The notes under the pieces were generated by a model. That model ran no database searches and was not told the origin of the DNA. It worked only from the letters and a program-made list of their open reading frames with translations. 64,000 nucleotides of DNA from positions 9,300,001 to 9,364,000 of the forward strand of contig JAPVLO010000153.1 in assembly GCA_027257055.1 (NCBI GenBank), in the 5' to 3' direction. Positions within the stretch are counted from its first letter, which is position 1; each line of letters starts with the position of its first letter. A program made the position numbers and the translations under genes. Origin of the DNA: Cephalopachus bancanus. Its lineage: Eukaryota; Chordata; Mammalia; Primates; Tarsiidae. Shown here one piece after another: positions 21,775 to 33,479 of the stretch.

Positions 21775-23957
21775 TTATTTTAGTCTTTTACCTCTCTTTA
21801 TTTTATCACAGTTTTTTAGTCTGCTTTTCTGGTTCTTCTCTTCGCCTAGATATCTTAACATTGAATCTCTATAGTTTTTCCTATCTATACTTATTTCTTG
21901 ATTTCATCTAATTTCAACTATATAAGGAAAATTCCAAATCTAAAATTCTACCCTTTGAAAAAAATTCCAGACTCACGGAGTTGGGAAGATGGTGGCTGAG
22001 CCAGTTAGACTATGTGAGTCCCCGTGTGAGTGAGTGAGTGTATGGAAAATTTTGTGTACCTGCTGGTAAACAAGTGGGCATGTGAGTGGCCGACTGAGTG
22101 AGGGCTAGGGAGCTAGTGACCAGGGCTCTCCTGGTGCAGTGGCTGGTGCCATAGCGGCTGGCACCAGGATTCCCAGGATGCAGAAGCTGAGCGTCATTTT
22201 CTTTTTTGCTTCTTCTTCTTCTTCTTTTTTTTTTTTTAAAAAAAACCAACAAACCCTCTCTTGGAAGAAAATACTGGGAGAGACTAAGTGGGGCTTGTGA
22301 GTGGTTGGCCAGGCCCCTGGTGCAACAGCTGGTGCTTGCAGCTTCTCTCCTTCATCCCTGGCTCTTCCCAGGTGGCAGAAGTAGAGCACCATATTTTTAA
22401 TGGACAGAAGTTTTCCTTAAAAAAACCACAGGAAGAAACTGTCGCCTCACGTTCTCCCTCACCATTGAAGCAGGACAGAGACTGCTGCCTCCTGTATTTG
22501 CCTCACCACTTCAGCACCTGGCAGGGGTCTGTCAGGGGCTGTGGAGGAGTCCAGAGGCAAGTTTCCATGGAAGAGGACAAGAGAGGCACCCCACCACCAT
22601 CTTGAAGGTGGGGCAGGAAAGTGCTCCGACTTGCTCACCACGGAGCAACAAACCCAATCTCTGTGACTGGCGGATCAACTACTCAGGGATTCATTGTGGC
22701 CCAGAGGGAATATCCTGAGAGTACAAACTTCAGATGGACCCGATGAGTGCTGAGTTCCAGGCGCCCCACCCCCTGCCCCGATCCAGCTGTGGAAAAAAGG
22801 GTGTGGCCAGAAAAGGACAAGGAAGAACTCCAAAGAGATCAGTGGTGAATCCAGGGCTGACCCAAACCCCCTCTTCCCAAGCAATCCTCTGAATGTCAGA
22901 CCCACACAGCTCGGCCATGACTGAGAGGGAAAACACTGGCAGAGCCTGAACATCAGGCGCAATAGGAGAACTCCATTTCAATATAGGCCTCCGTGGGGCA
23001 CCCCTGGTGAGAGTACATACCTGGGGAAGAGACAATCCCGTAGCTCCCTATGGGAGGAGATCTCCATATGAGAGTGGGAGGGGAGGGCTGCAGCCCCACC
23101 CACCTCCACTGCTCCTCCTCCTTCCTTGCTTCTTACTCTGAGGAAAGAGTGAAAGACATGACTCTGCTGAAGAGACCTGATAGGAGGAACTGCTTTTTTT
23201 TTTTAATTTTCTATTATTTTTTAATTTAAAATTTTTTTGACTGTTTGCTAGTTCATCTATTTTTAAAATATTTTTTCTTTGTGCATGAATGTGTATTTGA
23301 GGGTTTGATCTGCATTTCCCCCCCAATTTTTTTCTTTTCTTTTTCTGTTTTCTTCTTTTATTTGTCGTTTTCTGTTTATGTGTGTATGTGATTGATTAAG
23401 TGTTCATCTTTTGACTTTGTTGTTGTTGGTTTTTGCTCTTTTGTTCTTCTGGGGTTTTTAAAATATACTTTTTAAAATTTAATTTAATTTTTTTATTTTC
23501 CTCTGGTCTTTCTGTTTTTCTTCTCTATATACTTTGTGCTTGGCATATGTGTGTGTTTTTAGTTTTCCTTGGGTTTTTTTGTTGTTTGTTTTGTTCACTT
23601 TGTTGTTATTCCAGTTTGTTTGGGGGTGTGTGTGTATGTGTTCAATTGCTTTGCTTTGGTTTCTGCTTTGTATACCGTGGCAGTGGAGAGTGAGTCTTAG
23701 GGAACACATACCACAATAAGTGAACATTTTAATTTGCAAGTAGTTTCTGATTCCTAGTGCCCCATCCCCTACTTTATTTGAATTTCAGAAGCTACAAGAG
23801 ATAGCAAAGCTTTTCATCCACCATCCTATTTCAAAATAGAACAAATCCAGAGCCCCGATCAGGGAAGAATAGAGGACTGAGCAAACATTAGAAGGGAAGG
23901 CCTCTCCCACTGATACTGAATAACAGAACTAAAGAGAAAAACAAGAGACCTATCACA

Positions 23958-24850
23958 AATGAGGAAAAACCAAAGGAAGGCCTCAGGCAATTTCAAGTGT
24001 ACCAAAGACAAAGCTCCTGAAAAATCAGACCTTGGTGTCCAAACAATGGAAGTCACCAATGACCGTCCCCAGAATATGATAAGGATTAGGGAATAGATGG
24101 AAAGCATGAATAAGACTCAAGAAAGGGAAGAAGCAACACTGAAAGAACTTGTAACAGAGATTTTGGCAATAAAAAATTTTATCCAGGAAATAAATAACAA
24201 GATGACAAGCATGGAAAGCAGAATTAATCTAGTTTAAGAAAGAATCTCAGAACTTGAAGACCAAGACATGTAAAAAACATAGAAAGAAGACTCAGAAAGA
24301 AAGAACAAAGCCTACAAGATATGTGCAAATATGTCAAGAGGCCGAACCTGTACCTGACTGGTATCCCAGAAGAAGAAAGGGAAGTGGAGAACAACTTGGA
24401 GCAAGTATTCCAGGACGTAATCCAAGAAAACTTTTCCCATCTCATTAGACCAACCAGGCAGAAGAGATACAGAGAAATCCCACAAGACATCAAATGAGAA
24501 GACCGACCCCTAAACACATAGTAATTTGCCTATACAAAGTAGGCATAAAAGAAAAACCCTAAAGGCAGCAAGAGAGAAAGGTCAGACTACCTACCAGGGA
24601 AAACCAATCAGAATAGCAGCAGACCTATCAGCAGAAACACTATAAGCAATAAGGGATTGGAGCCCTAAATTCAAAGTCCTCAAAGAAAAACAATTTCAAC
24701 TGAGAATTTCCTGTCCAGTCAAGTTCAGCTTCATCAGTGATGGAGAATTAAAATCCTTCCCAGACATCCAATCCCTAGGAGATTATGCAACTTCCAGATC
24801 AGCTCTAAAGGTGATACTTAAAAAGGTATTAAGCACAGAAGAAAGAAAAA
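23958..24850 (+). pseudogene. L1 ORF1, broken
   Basis: It starts at 'atgaggaaaaaccaaagg' (near 23958). The coiled coil and the C-terminal domain are readable in changing frames, for example 'gagaatttcctgtccagtca' near 24700 for the conserved 'ISYPAKLS' region. Several stops interrupt it, including one at the 'tttaagaaagaatctcag' junction near 24235. Confidence 0.8.
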
Positions 24851-25026
24851 AAAAGGATGACCAACCACTTCCCAAGAGAACAGCAGAGCACAGAATCAAC
24901 AGAGAATACAGCGCAACAAGAAACTTGAAAACGCACACATACATTAACCCCAAAGTCAAAAGAAAATAAGCAAACAAAGAAAAAACTTTATAAGAACCTC
25001 ATGACAGGAGAAACAATCACACTTCA

Positions 25027-28000
25027 ATAATCAGCCTGAATGTGAATGGACTAAATGTACCACTGAAAAGATACAGAATGGCAAACTGGATGAGAAACCA
25101 TGACCCAATTATTTGCTGCATCCAGGAGACTCATCTCACCACAAGGGAAGCACAAAGACTCAAAGTTAAAGGATGGAAAATGAGTTTCCAGGCAAATGGA
25201 TCACAAAAGAAGGCAGGAATTGAGATCTTAATAGCAGACAAAACAACATTTACACTATCAAAAATTTAAAAAGATGCAAAAGGACACTACATAATGATAA
25301 AAGTTTCAATTCATCAACAAGAAATAATATATATTTTTCCTAAACATATACGCACCCAACACAGGAGCACCAGCATTTATGAAGCAACTACTAAATAAAC
25401 TAAAAAATATATTGATTCTAATACTATTATAGCAGGGGACTTGAATACCCCACTGACAGCCCTAGATAGATCATCGAGGCAAAAAATAAACAAGGAGATC
25501 CAGAACCTGAACCTCACACTCAACCAAATGGACTTAATAGATACCTACAGATTATTCTATCCAACAACCGCAGAATATACATTCTACTCATTATCACATG
25601 GAATGTACTCCAGATAGATCACATCCTTGGACCTAAATCAAGTCATAAACAAATTCCATAAAGTTGAAATCTTGCCATGCACATTCTCAGACCACAGTGG
25701 AATAAAAATAAATATCAACACCAACAACATTTCCCCAAAACCCACAAGGACACGGACACTAAACAGCATGAAGCTGAACAACTACGGGGTCAACACTGAA
25801 ATCAAAGCAGAAATTGAAAGATTCTTGGAAACAAACGAAAATGAAGAAACATCTTACCAAAACCTCTGGGATGCCATGAAAACAGTTCTAAGAGGGGAAT
25901 TGATATTTCTATGAGCACACCATAAGAAAATGGAAAAATAAGTGGAAAGCCTAACAAATCACCTAAGGGGACTAGAATGAGAAGACCACTAAAACCCCAA
26001 CTTTACCAGAAGAATACAAAATCACCAAAATAAGTGCCAAAATACGGGACATAGAAGATAAAAATATCATCGAAAACACCAGCAAAACAAAGAGCTGGTT
26101 CTTTGAAAGAATTAGCAAGATTGATGAATCCCCTAGCCAGAATGACCAAGAAAAGGGAGAAAAAGTCCCCAAAAAACACAATTAGAGATCCAAAAGATCA
26201 AATTACAACTGATCCCGAAGAAATACAAAAGATTATCAGAGATTACTATGTACACCTGCATGGAAATAAACTTGATAACCTAAATGAAATGGAGGACTTT
26301 CTGACATCACACAACCTCCCCAGGTTGAAACAACAAGACATTGAGACATTAAATAGATCAATAACAACCCAGGAAATTGACTCTGTCATACAAAAACTAC
26401 CTACAGATAAAAGCCTTGGACCGGATGATTTTCCCAAAGAATACTACAAAACATACAAGGAGGAGCTGATACCAATATTTAGCCCATTGAAAGTATTCCA
26501 GGCAATTGAGAAAGATGGAATTCTCTCCAAATCATGATACGAAGCTAACATCACACTGATACCCAAACTGGGTAAAGATGCAACAAAAAAAAGAGAACTA
26601 TAGGCCAATATCACTTATGAACGTAGATGCAAAAATCCTCAACAAGATTCTAACAAATTGGATCTAAAAACACACCTCAAAACCCTTCCACCATGACCAA
26701 GTCGGCTTCATTCCTGGGATACAGAGCTGGTTCAACATTCAGAAGACCATAAATATAAGTAAATCCATCAACAGATGTAACAACAAGAACCACATGGTTA
26801 CCTCATTAGATGCAGAAAAAGCTTTTGATAAAATCCAGTATCCTTTCTTGATAAAAACCCTCAAACACCTAGGTTAGAAGGAACGTACCTCAAAATAGTA
26901 AGTGCCATCTACGACAAACCCACAGCTAACATATTGCTAAATGGACAGAAACTAGAAACACTTCCCTTGAAAACTGGAACAAGACAAGGTTGCCCACTCT
27001 CACCCCTCTTGTTCAATATTGTGTTGGAAGTCCTAGCTCAGGCAATTAGGCAAGAGAAGGAAATCAGGGGTATCCAAATAGGAAAAGATGAAGTCAAGTT
27101 ATCGCTCTTTGCTGATGATATGATCCTATACCTTGAAAATCCAAAAGAACCTGTCAAAAACCTGCTTGCACTGATAAAGGACTTTGGCAAAGTCTCAGGG
27201 TACAAAATAAAAGTGCAAAAGACAGTTGTATTCCTATACACCAACAACAAGCAGGCAGAGACCCGAATAAAAAGCACAACCCCATTCACAATAGCCAAAA
27301 AAATTTTAAAAAGAGAAAGAAATACCTTGGCATCTTCCTAACCAGAGAAGTGAAAGATCTTTTCAATGAGAACTACAAAACACTGCTCAAAGAAATCCAA
27401 GAAGACATAAAGAAATGGACAAATATTCCATGCTCATGGATAGGAAGAATCAACATTGTTAAAATGTCCATCCCTAAACACAGATTTATCATGTGATCTA
27501 GAATTTCTATTACCGAAAGTTAAAAAAAAAAAAGTCCATCCTACCAAAGGCAATCTACAGATTCAGCGCCTTACCCATTAAGTTACCAACATCATTCTTC
27601 TCAGACCTGGAAATGACAATACAGAAATTCATATGGAAACATAAATGACCACAAAGAGCCAAAACAATCCTTAGCAAAAGAAACAAAGCAGGAAGTATCA
27701 CACTTCCAGACTTCAAACTTTACTATAAAACTACCGTAATCAAAACAGCCTGGTATTGTTTCAAGAACAGGCACATAGACCAATGGAACAGAATAGAGAC
27801 TCCAGAAGCAAAGTCTCAATTCCTCAAGTGACTCATCTGTGACAAAGCCTCCAACAACAACCTCTGGGGAAAGGAGAACCTATTCAGTAAATGGTGCTGG
27901 GAAAACTGGCTGACCACATGCGGAAGATTGAAGCAGGACTCCTACCTATCTCCATACAAAAAAATTAACTCTAAATGGATCAAAGACCTAAACACAAAAC

Positions 28001-28835
28001 CTCAAGCTATAAGAATCTTAGAAAAAGCAGGAGACACCCTTATGGAAATTGGAACTGGCAACCAATTCCTATCAGAACCCTAAAGGCCAATACCTTAAGA
28101 AATAAGTTAGACAAATGGGACCTCATCAAACTTATGAGCTTCTGCAAAGCAAAAGAAACCATCAAGACAGCAGGGAGACAGTCCACAGATTGGGAAAAAA
28201 ATTTGCCAACTGTATAGCTGACAAAGGCCTAACATCTAGGATCTACAGGGAACTCAAACACACCAAAAGGAAAAAAACAAGCAGCCCCTTTAAAAAGTGG
28301 GCAAAAGACATGAATAGACACTTCTCAAAAGAAGATACACGGGCAGCCAACAGACACATGAAAAAGTGCTCAGCCTCACTCATCATCGGAGAAATGCAAA
28401 TCAAATCCACTTTGAGATACCACCAAATCCCAGTATGAATGACCATCATTAATAAAACAAACAACAACAGATGCTGGTGAGGATGCAGAGAAAAAGGAAT
28501 GCTTCTACACTGCTGGTGGGAATGCAAACTAGTGCAATCTCTGGAAGACAGTGTGGTTATTTCTGAAAGAATTAGAAATTGACCTTCCATACGATCCAGC
28601 AGTTCCCCTATTGGGAATATACCTGGAGGAACTCAAATCATTCTACAAAAAAGATACCTGCACAAGTATGTTTGCTGCAGTACTATATACAATAGCAAAA
28701 ACATGGAACCAACCATACTGCCTATTTATGCTGGACTGGATAAAAAAAAAGAGGTACACATACACAATGGAATATTATGCATCCATAACAAAGGACAAAC
28801 ATATGGACTTTGTAGCAAGTGGATGGATTTGGAGT
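25027..28835 (+). pseudogene. L1 ORF2, broken, RT active-site motif kept
   Basis: Endonuclease domain from 25042 ('QETHL' near 25120, 'SDHSG' near 25690), linker (26103-26537), reverse transcriptase (26400-27340) with an intact F-A-D-D motif near 27110, and a C-terminal region to 28835 containing '[16 protein letters not shown]'. At least eight stops or frameshifts and the 27.5-kb insert prevent translation. Confidence 0.88.
27478..27532 (+). mobile_element. Short poly(A)-tailed insert in L1 ORF2
   Basis: About 45 bases ('ctaaacacagatttatcatg' onward) and 12 A residues interrupt ORF2. Flanks 'gtccatcc' before and after suggest a TSD, and the left site 'gttaaaatg' is an L1-type target. The body weakly resembles a piece of L1 ORF2 C-terminal sequence, but its source is not established. 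Confidence 0.6.
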
Positions 28836-29098
28836 TGATCATACTCAGTGATCTATCATAGAAACAAAGAAGAGAGTACCATATGTTCTCATTCATAAGC
28901 AGACCTTGAATAATTATAATACTATAAGAAAAGGATTGACAGTGGTGGGATACTGTCAGGGGAGGTGGGTGGGATTGGCAGTTGAGGGAAACTGCTAGGG
29001 AAGGAAGGGACATACCTCATCAACATGGGTATCTGCATAATCAACGTTTGTCTACCTAACCCTGAATTTTACTCCACATCTTTATAATAAAAATAAAA

Positions 29099-30885
29099 TT
29101 GGTTCTGGGAAGATGGTGATGGCATAGGTGGAACTGTGAGATTCTCTGAAAGTGAGTTCCCCAAAAGACTCTCATACTTTCATTCCCCCACTCCCCTGTC
29201 CACCGCCAGTCGCACTGGTCGAGGCCCAGAGATCCTCAGTCCCACGCAAGGTCAGCTATTGCACCCCGCCAACTGCTGCTGCTCCACCATAGGTGGCCCT
29301 GGTCCCCGGCCCCGCAGAGATCCCAACTCCCTCCCCCACTACAACATCTCACCCAGACCCAAGCTGCTGACTGGGAAGGCCTTTGGATACCGCCTTGTGG
29401 AGATCTGGGTTCCCTTGCTGGCTACATTGATCTGCCAGGCACCCAGCCACTGCCAGCTCCCTCTGTGACTGGGCTCCCAGTCCAGCGGCCCAGTGCTCAC
29501 TCCTCAGAAGCAAAACCTCAATTTCTCAACCAACTCATCTTTGACAAAGCCTCCACCACCCACCACTGGGGAGAGGAGAACCTATTCAGTAAATGGTGCT
29601 GGGAAAACTGGCTGATCACATGCAAAAGATTCAAACAAGATCCTTATCTATCCCCATATACAAAAATTAACTCCAAATGGATCAGAGACCTAAATGTAAG
29701 ACCTCAAGCCATAAGAACCTTAGAAAATGCAGGACACACCTTTATGGAGATTTGAACTGGCATCCAATTCCTGAACAAAACCCGAAACGCACAGACCATA
29801 AGAGATAAGATAGACAAATGGAACCTCATTAAACTGACAAGCTTCTGCAAAGCCAAAGAAACCATCAAGAGAGCAGGGAGACAGCCCACTGACTGGGAAA
29901 ATTATTTGCCAACTCCATGTCTGACAAAGGCTTAACATCTTGGATCTGCAAGGAAGTCAAACATGCTGAAAAGAAAAAAACAAACAACCCCATTATAAAG
30001 TGGACAAAAGATATGAACAGACACTTCTCAAAAGAAGACATCTAAGCGGCCAACAGATACATGAAGAAATGTTTAACCTCACTAATCATCAAGGAGATGC
30101 AAATCAAAACCACACTGAGATACCACCTAACTCCAATCAGAATGGCGATTATCAATAACTCAAAAAATAACAGATGCTGGAGAGGGTGTGGTGAAAAGGA
30201 AACACTGCTACACTGTTGGTGGGAGTGTAAACTAGTGCAATCTCTGTGGAAAGCAGTGTGGTGATTCCTAAAATCTCTAAATATCGACCTCCCATATGGC
30301 CCCGTAATCCCCCTACTGGGAATATACCCTCTAGAACTCAAATCACTCTATAAAAAAGATACCTGCACACGTATGTTTATCACAGCATTGTTCACAATAG
30401 CAAGAACCTGGAAGCAACCATGGTGTCCATCAAAAGAGGACTGGATTAAAAAATGTGGTACATATACATGATGGAATACTGCGCAGCCATAAAAAAGAAC
30501 AAAATCATGAATTTCGCAGCAACCTGGATGGAACTAGAGTCTATAATACTGAGTGATCTCTCACAGAAACAAAGATCTGAGTATCACATGTTTTCACTCA
30601 TATAGTGGACCTTGAATATCTATCATAATAGTATAAGAAAAGGATTGACAGTGGCGGGAAACTATGGGGGGCTAGGAAGGGGAAGGGAGGTGGGATTAAC
30701 GGTAGTCAATATCAGTCTGGGAACGGGGAGACACTGCTTATCAACAAGGGTGCCTGAACAATGCATATTTGTATACCTAACCCTTAACTGTACCCCACAA
30801 TTTTAAAATAAAATCATGTTTAAAAAAAGGAAGGTAATAAAGAACAAATATCTGTCAAAAAAATTAAATTAAAAGAGCAAAAAAA
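29099..30885 (+). mobile_element. Second LINE-1, 5'-complete with large internal deletion
   Basis: It starts with its own L1 5' UTR ('ctgggaagatggtgatggca' at 29105). Near 29505 it jumps to the ORF2 C-terminal region and continues through the 3' UTR to about 30820 ('aaaataaaatcatgttt'). About 65 further bases (30825-30875) precede a final A13 tail; they could be a short 3' transduction. It sits where the first L1 tail should end, and the right TSD of the first L1 follows it. Confidence 0.88.
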
Positions 30886-30989
30886 AAAAAAATTCCAAAC
30901 TCAATTTTCAGATTTGATTGCTCCACTTGAATGCTTAATAGACATCTCAAAATATCCAAAAGATAACTCATTTCTTCTCCCACACCTTC

Positions 30990-31120
30990 TTAATCTATAC
31001 TTTCCACCTCTTTAATAGTAATTCCAGTATATAAAATATTTTATCCATTTTAATTATTACTGTATTCCCAAGAACAAGGCTCTGGCATATTCTTTCAATA
31101 CATACTTGTTGAATGAATGT
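30990..31120 (+). mobile_element. L2 LINE 3' end
   Basis: 'tactgtattcccaagaacaa' and 'atacttgttgaatgaatgtt' are the usual last 100 bases of L2. Confidence 0.7.
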
Positions 31121-31451
31121 TAAAGATTTTAGCAACTCATTGCATCCAGGTAACACATACCCATAACAAAGTTCCATTTCCTTTCTTCCTTTGCTTCTTT
31201 CCTGTCTTGTATTAGAATTTATAAATGATAATATTAATATACTAAAATGAAGTCAGACATTTTTTGTAACAATGTCTGACTTGGGTGCTTGACTTAATTT
31301 GACAACAAAGACTGGTTTTGTCAGTTGGTTATATGACAGATATTTTTCAGTTTGTTGAATTCATGAAATCTGTAAATGTATTTAAAACACAAAAGAACAT
31401 AAAAGCATTTTATTTTAAAATGTATAATGCAATCCAATTTTTAATTTTAAT

Positions 31452-31748
31452 TTTTCTGAGACAGTGTTTCACTCTGTCACCCAAGCTGGAGTGCAGTTGC
31501 ATGATCACGTCTCACTGCAGCCTTGATCCCCTGGACTCAAGTGATTCTTCCTCCTCAGCCTCCCGAATAGCTGGGATGGCAGATACACATCACCATGCCG
31601 ATTAATTTTTTGACTTTTTGTGTGTGTGTGTAGAGTCAAGGTCTTACTATGTTGCCCAGCCTTGTCTCAAACTCTTGGGTTCAAATGGTGACCTCACATC
31701 TACCTTCCAAAGTGCTGGCGTTACAAGCATGACCCACCATACCCGGCC
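31452..31748 (-). mobile_element. Alu, older subfamily (AluJ-like)
   Basis: Reverse dimer ('ctgagacagtgtttcactct'), with an expanded TGTG tract at 31620-31631 in the middle linker. Confidence 0.88.
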
Positions 31749-31978
31749 TCAATTATTAAGTCAACATTTTTTTTTCAAACATTTTTGTGTATATTAGGTT
31801 ATACACATTTCCTCAAAGTGAAAAAGACACATTAATTTTGACTAAGTTGGGTAAGGTCTTTTTCTTGCACGTCCCAAATTTCAGAAAGTGAATTATTTTG
31901 TCAACTCACAAATCCTTTTGCAGTTCTAGTGGTTTCCAACTCACTTTCTTTTCTTTCCTTTCTTTCTTTCTTTCTTCT

Positions 31979-32348
31979 TTTTTTTTTTTTTGAGTTAGAG
32001 TCTCTGCTCAGGCTGGAGTTCAGTGGTATGCTCATGACCACCTCAGCGACAGCCTGCTGGGTTCAGGCGATCCTTCCACCTCAGTCTTTCAAGTAGCCAG
32101 AACTATAGTGTGCACTACCATGCCTACTTTCTCAAAAAAAAAAAAAGTAGTTATTTAGTTAACTAATTTAAAGAAATGCTCATCTATCTTATTAAAACAT
32201 GTACATCCAAAGTAATTTTTTTGATATATTGTAGAGACGAGGTCTCACCTAGTTGCCCGGGCTAGTCTTGAACCCCTGGCTCATGCAATCCTCTTGCCTA
32301 GGCCTCTCAAAGTGCTGGGATTACAGGTTTGAGCCACCACACCCGGCC
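31979..32348 (-). mobile_element. Alu carrying a 98-base templated insertion
   Basis: Reverse Alu preceded by a (CTTT)n tract (31945-31975). At 32123-32220 the expected 'cctggctaatttttgattta' is replaced by 98 bases matching 32622-32720 and continuing into the Alu's own 'gatatattgtagagacgagg'. See the finding on the templated insertion. Confidence 0.88.
32123..32220 (+). repeat. 98-base local duplicate (recipient copy)
   Basis: It contains the end of an LTR-R copy ('cctactttctc'), its A tail, TSD and unique flank, copied from 32622-32720 with few differences. It lies inside an Alu, which fixes the direction of copying. Confidence 0.85.
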
Positions 32349-32578
32349 CTAATTCTTCACTTTCAACCAAAGCAATTGATAAGTTATTAAAAATCACTTT
32401 TGAAGATGGATCCTTACGGGATTTTTGCAATCTAACTTAAAAGGAATTCAAATAGTTAAATTATATTACTGTAATAAAATTTATTCTATACATATTTGTA
32501 TAATTGTGCTTTCTCGGTGATTACATTTATAAAAATAAAAAATTGATACTGACTGTAACTTATTAAAATAATAGTTAT

Positions 32579-32644
32579 TGGTCCCTCCCACTGTGGGAGC
32601 TTTTCTGTCCTCTTAATAAATCCTACTTTCTCAAAAAAAAAAAA
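32579..32644 (+). mobile_element. Second LTR R-region retrocopy (TINE-like), 5'-truncated
   Basis: 'ggtccctcccactgtgggag' to 'ctactttctc', then an A tail of 12. AATAAA is intact at 32615-32620. Compared with the 5.3-kb copy it lacks about the first 14 bases of R. Flanks 'aaaataatagttatt' (left) and 'aaaatagtagttatt' (right) form a TSD with one mismatch. Both retrocopies share 'cactgtgggag' where the LTR at 20.75 kb has 'tgctctgggag', so they come from a common sister LTR. Confidence 0.8.
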
Positions 32645-32720
32645 TAGTAGTTATTTAGTTTACTAATTTAAAGAAATCCTCATCTATCTTATTGAAACAT
32701 GTACATCCAAAGTAATTTTT
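32622..32720 (+). repeat. Local duplicate (donor copy)
   Basis: It spans the 3' end, A tail and right TSD of the R-region retrocopy and about 60 bases of unique flank. This junction was made by retroposition at this site, so this is the original. Confidence 0.85.
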
Positions 32721-33479
32721 CTTTTTCCGTTCAATAATTGCTTATGAAACTTTGTAATATATGTTGTTTATAACAATTGTATACTACTAATAATTTCAAT
32801 GACTACTTCAATCTAGAAGAAATTATGTAGATGAGAGAATTATGGATATAGGAAACTACAAATAAATTCATATTTCAAATAACATATTTTTGTTGCAGAG
32901 AAGTATGATAGGGTGATCAAAAAAGCATAAAAATATATTTTATTTGCAACAATTCTATGAGGGGCAATCTTCTTGATGACAAAAAAAGCAACAAAGTAGA
33001 GTGAATTTTAAATGTTCATTTAAATATTTTCTAATGGTTACATATCAAATTGCTGCAGTATTTAGCTTTCATTGGGCAAATTTACAAGGAGATGCAACAG
33101 GTTTTTTTTTAGTGTTGTTACTTACAATACGCTGGAAATAGCACCCTTTGTAATTATTTAAATTTATAAAGAAAATTTTAGGGACTATTAAAAAATCTGT
33201 GAGCACCTAACTTTTAATCTTTTGGTGAATAAGCAAAGCAAAGAGTGTGACAATAATTGTTATAAGGAAAATGCCATATGTATTTAGGTAAGGCTGGCAC
33301 TCTACTAGTGCAGGTAGCAAAGAGTAGTTGGGGGGAATTGGGGAGTAGTGAAGCAGTGCAATTAGTCAATGCAACTGCAGTACGGCAGGCGGGTGTGCCA
33401 TAGAGAGGTGCAGGAAGACTGAAGGACAGAGAGGAAGGGAAGTGGCTTCCTCTTCCCAGCAGGAAGGGAAGTGGCTCTT
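32721..33479. other. AT-rich unique sequence
   Basis: No repeat or coding signature recognised. Confidence 0.4.

Larger units (their letters stand above)
21976..29098 (+). mobile_element. LINE-1, full length (about 7.1 kb), inactive
   Basis: Plus-strand L1 with 5' UTR (21976 to about 23950, beginning near 'gggaagatggtggctgag'), ORF1 (about 23958-24850), ORF2 (about 25027-28835) and a short 3' UTR ending 'ctttataataaaaataaaat'. The left TSD 'aaaaaaattccagactca' (21959-21975) matches 30886-30903, which lies beyond a second L1 (29099-30885). ORFs are broken by stops and frameshifts. A 60-base poly(A)-tailed insert sits in ORF2 at 27478-27530. Confidence 0.92.

Noticed and set aside
21976..23100. 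Novel GC-rich gene with overlapping frames at 22.0-23.0 kb
   Set aside because: It is the L1 5' UTR, followed directly by ORF1 and ORF2 in the same direction.
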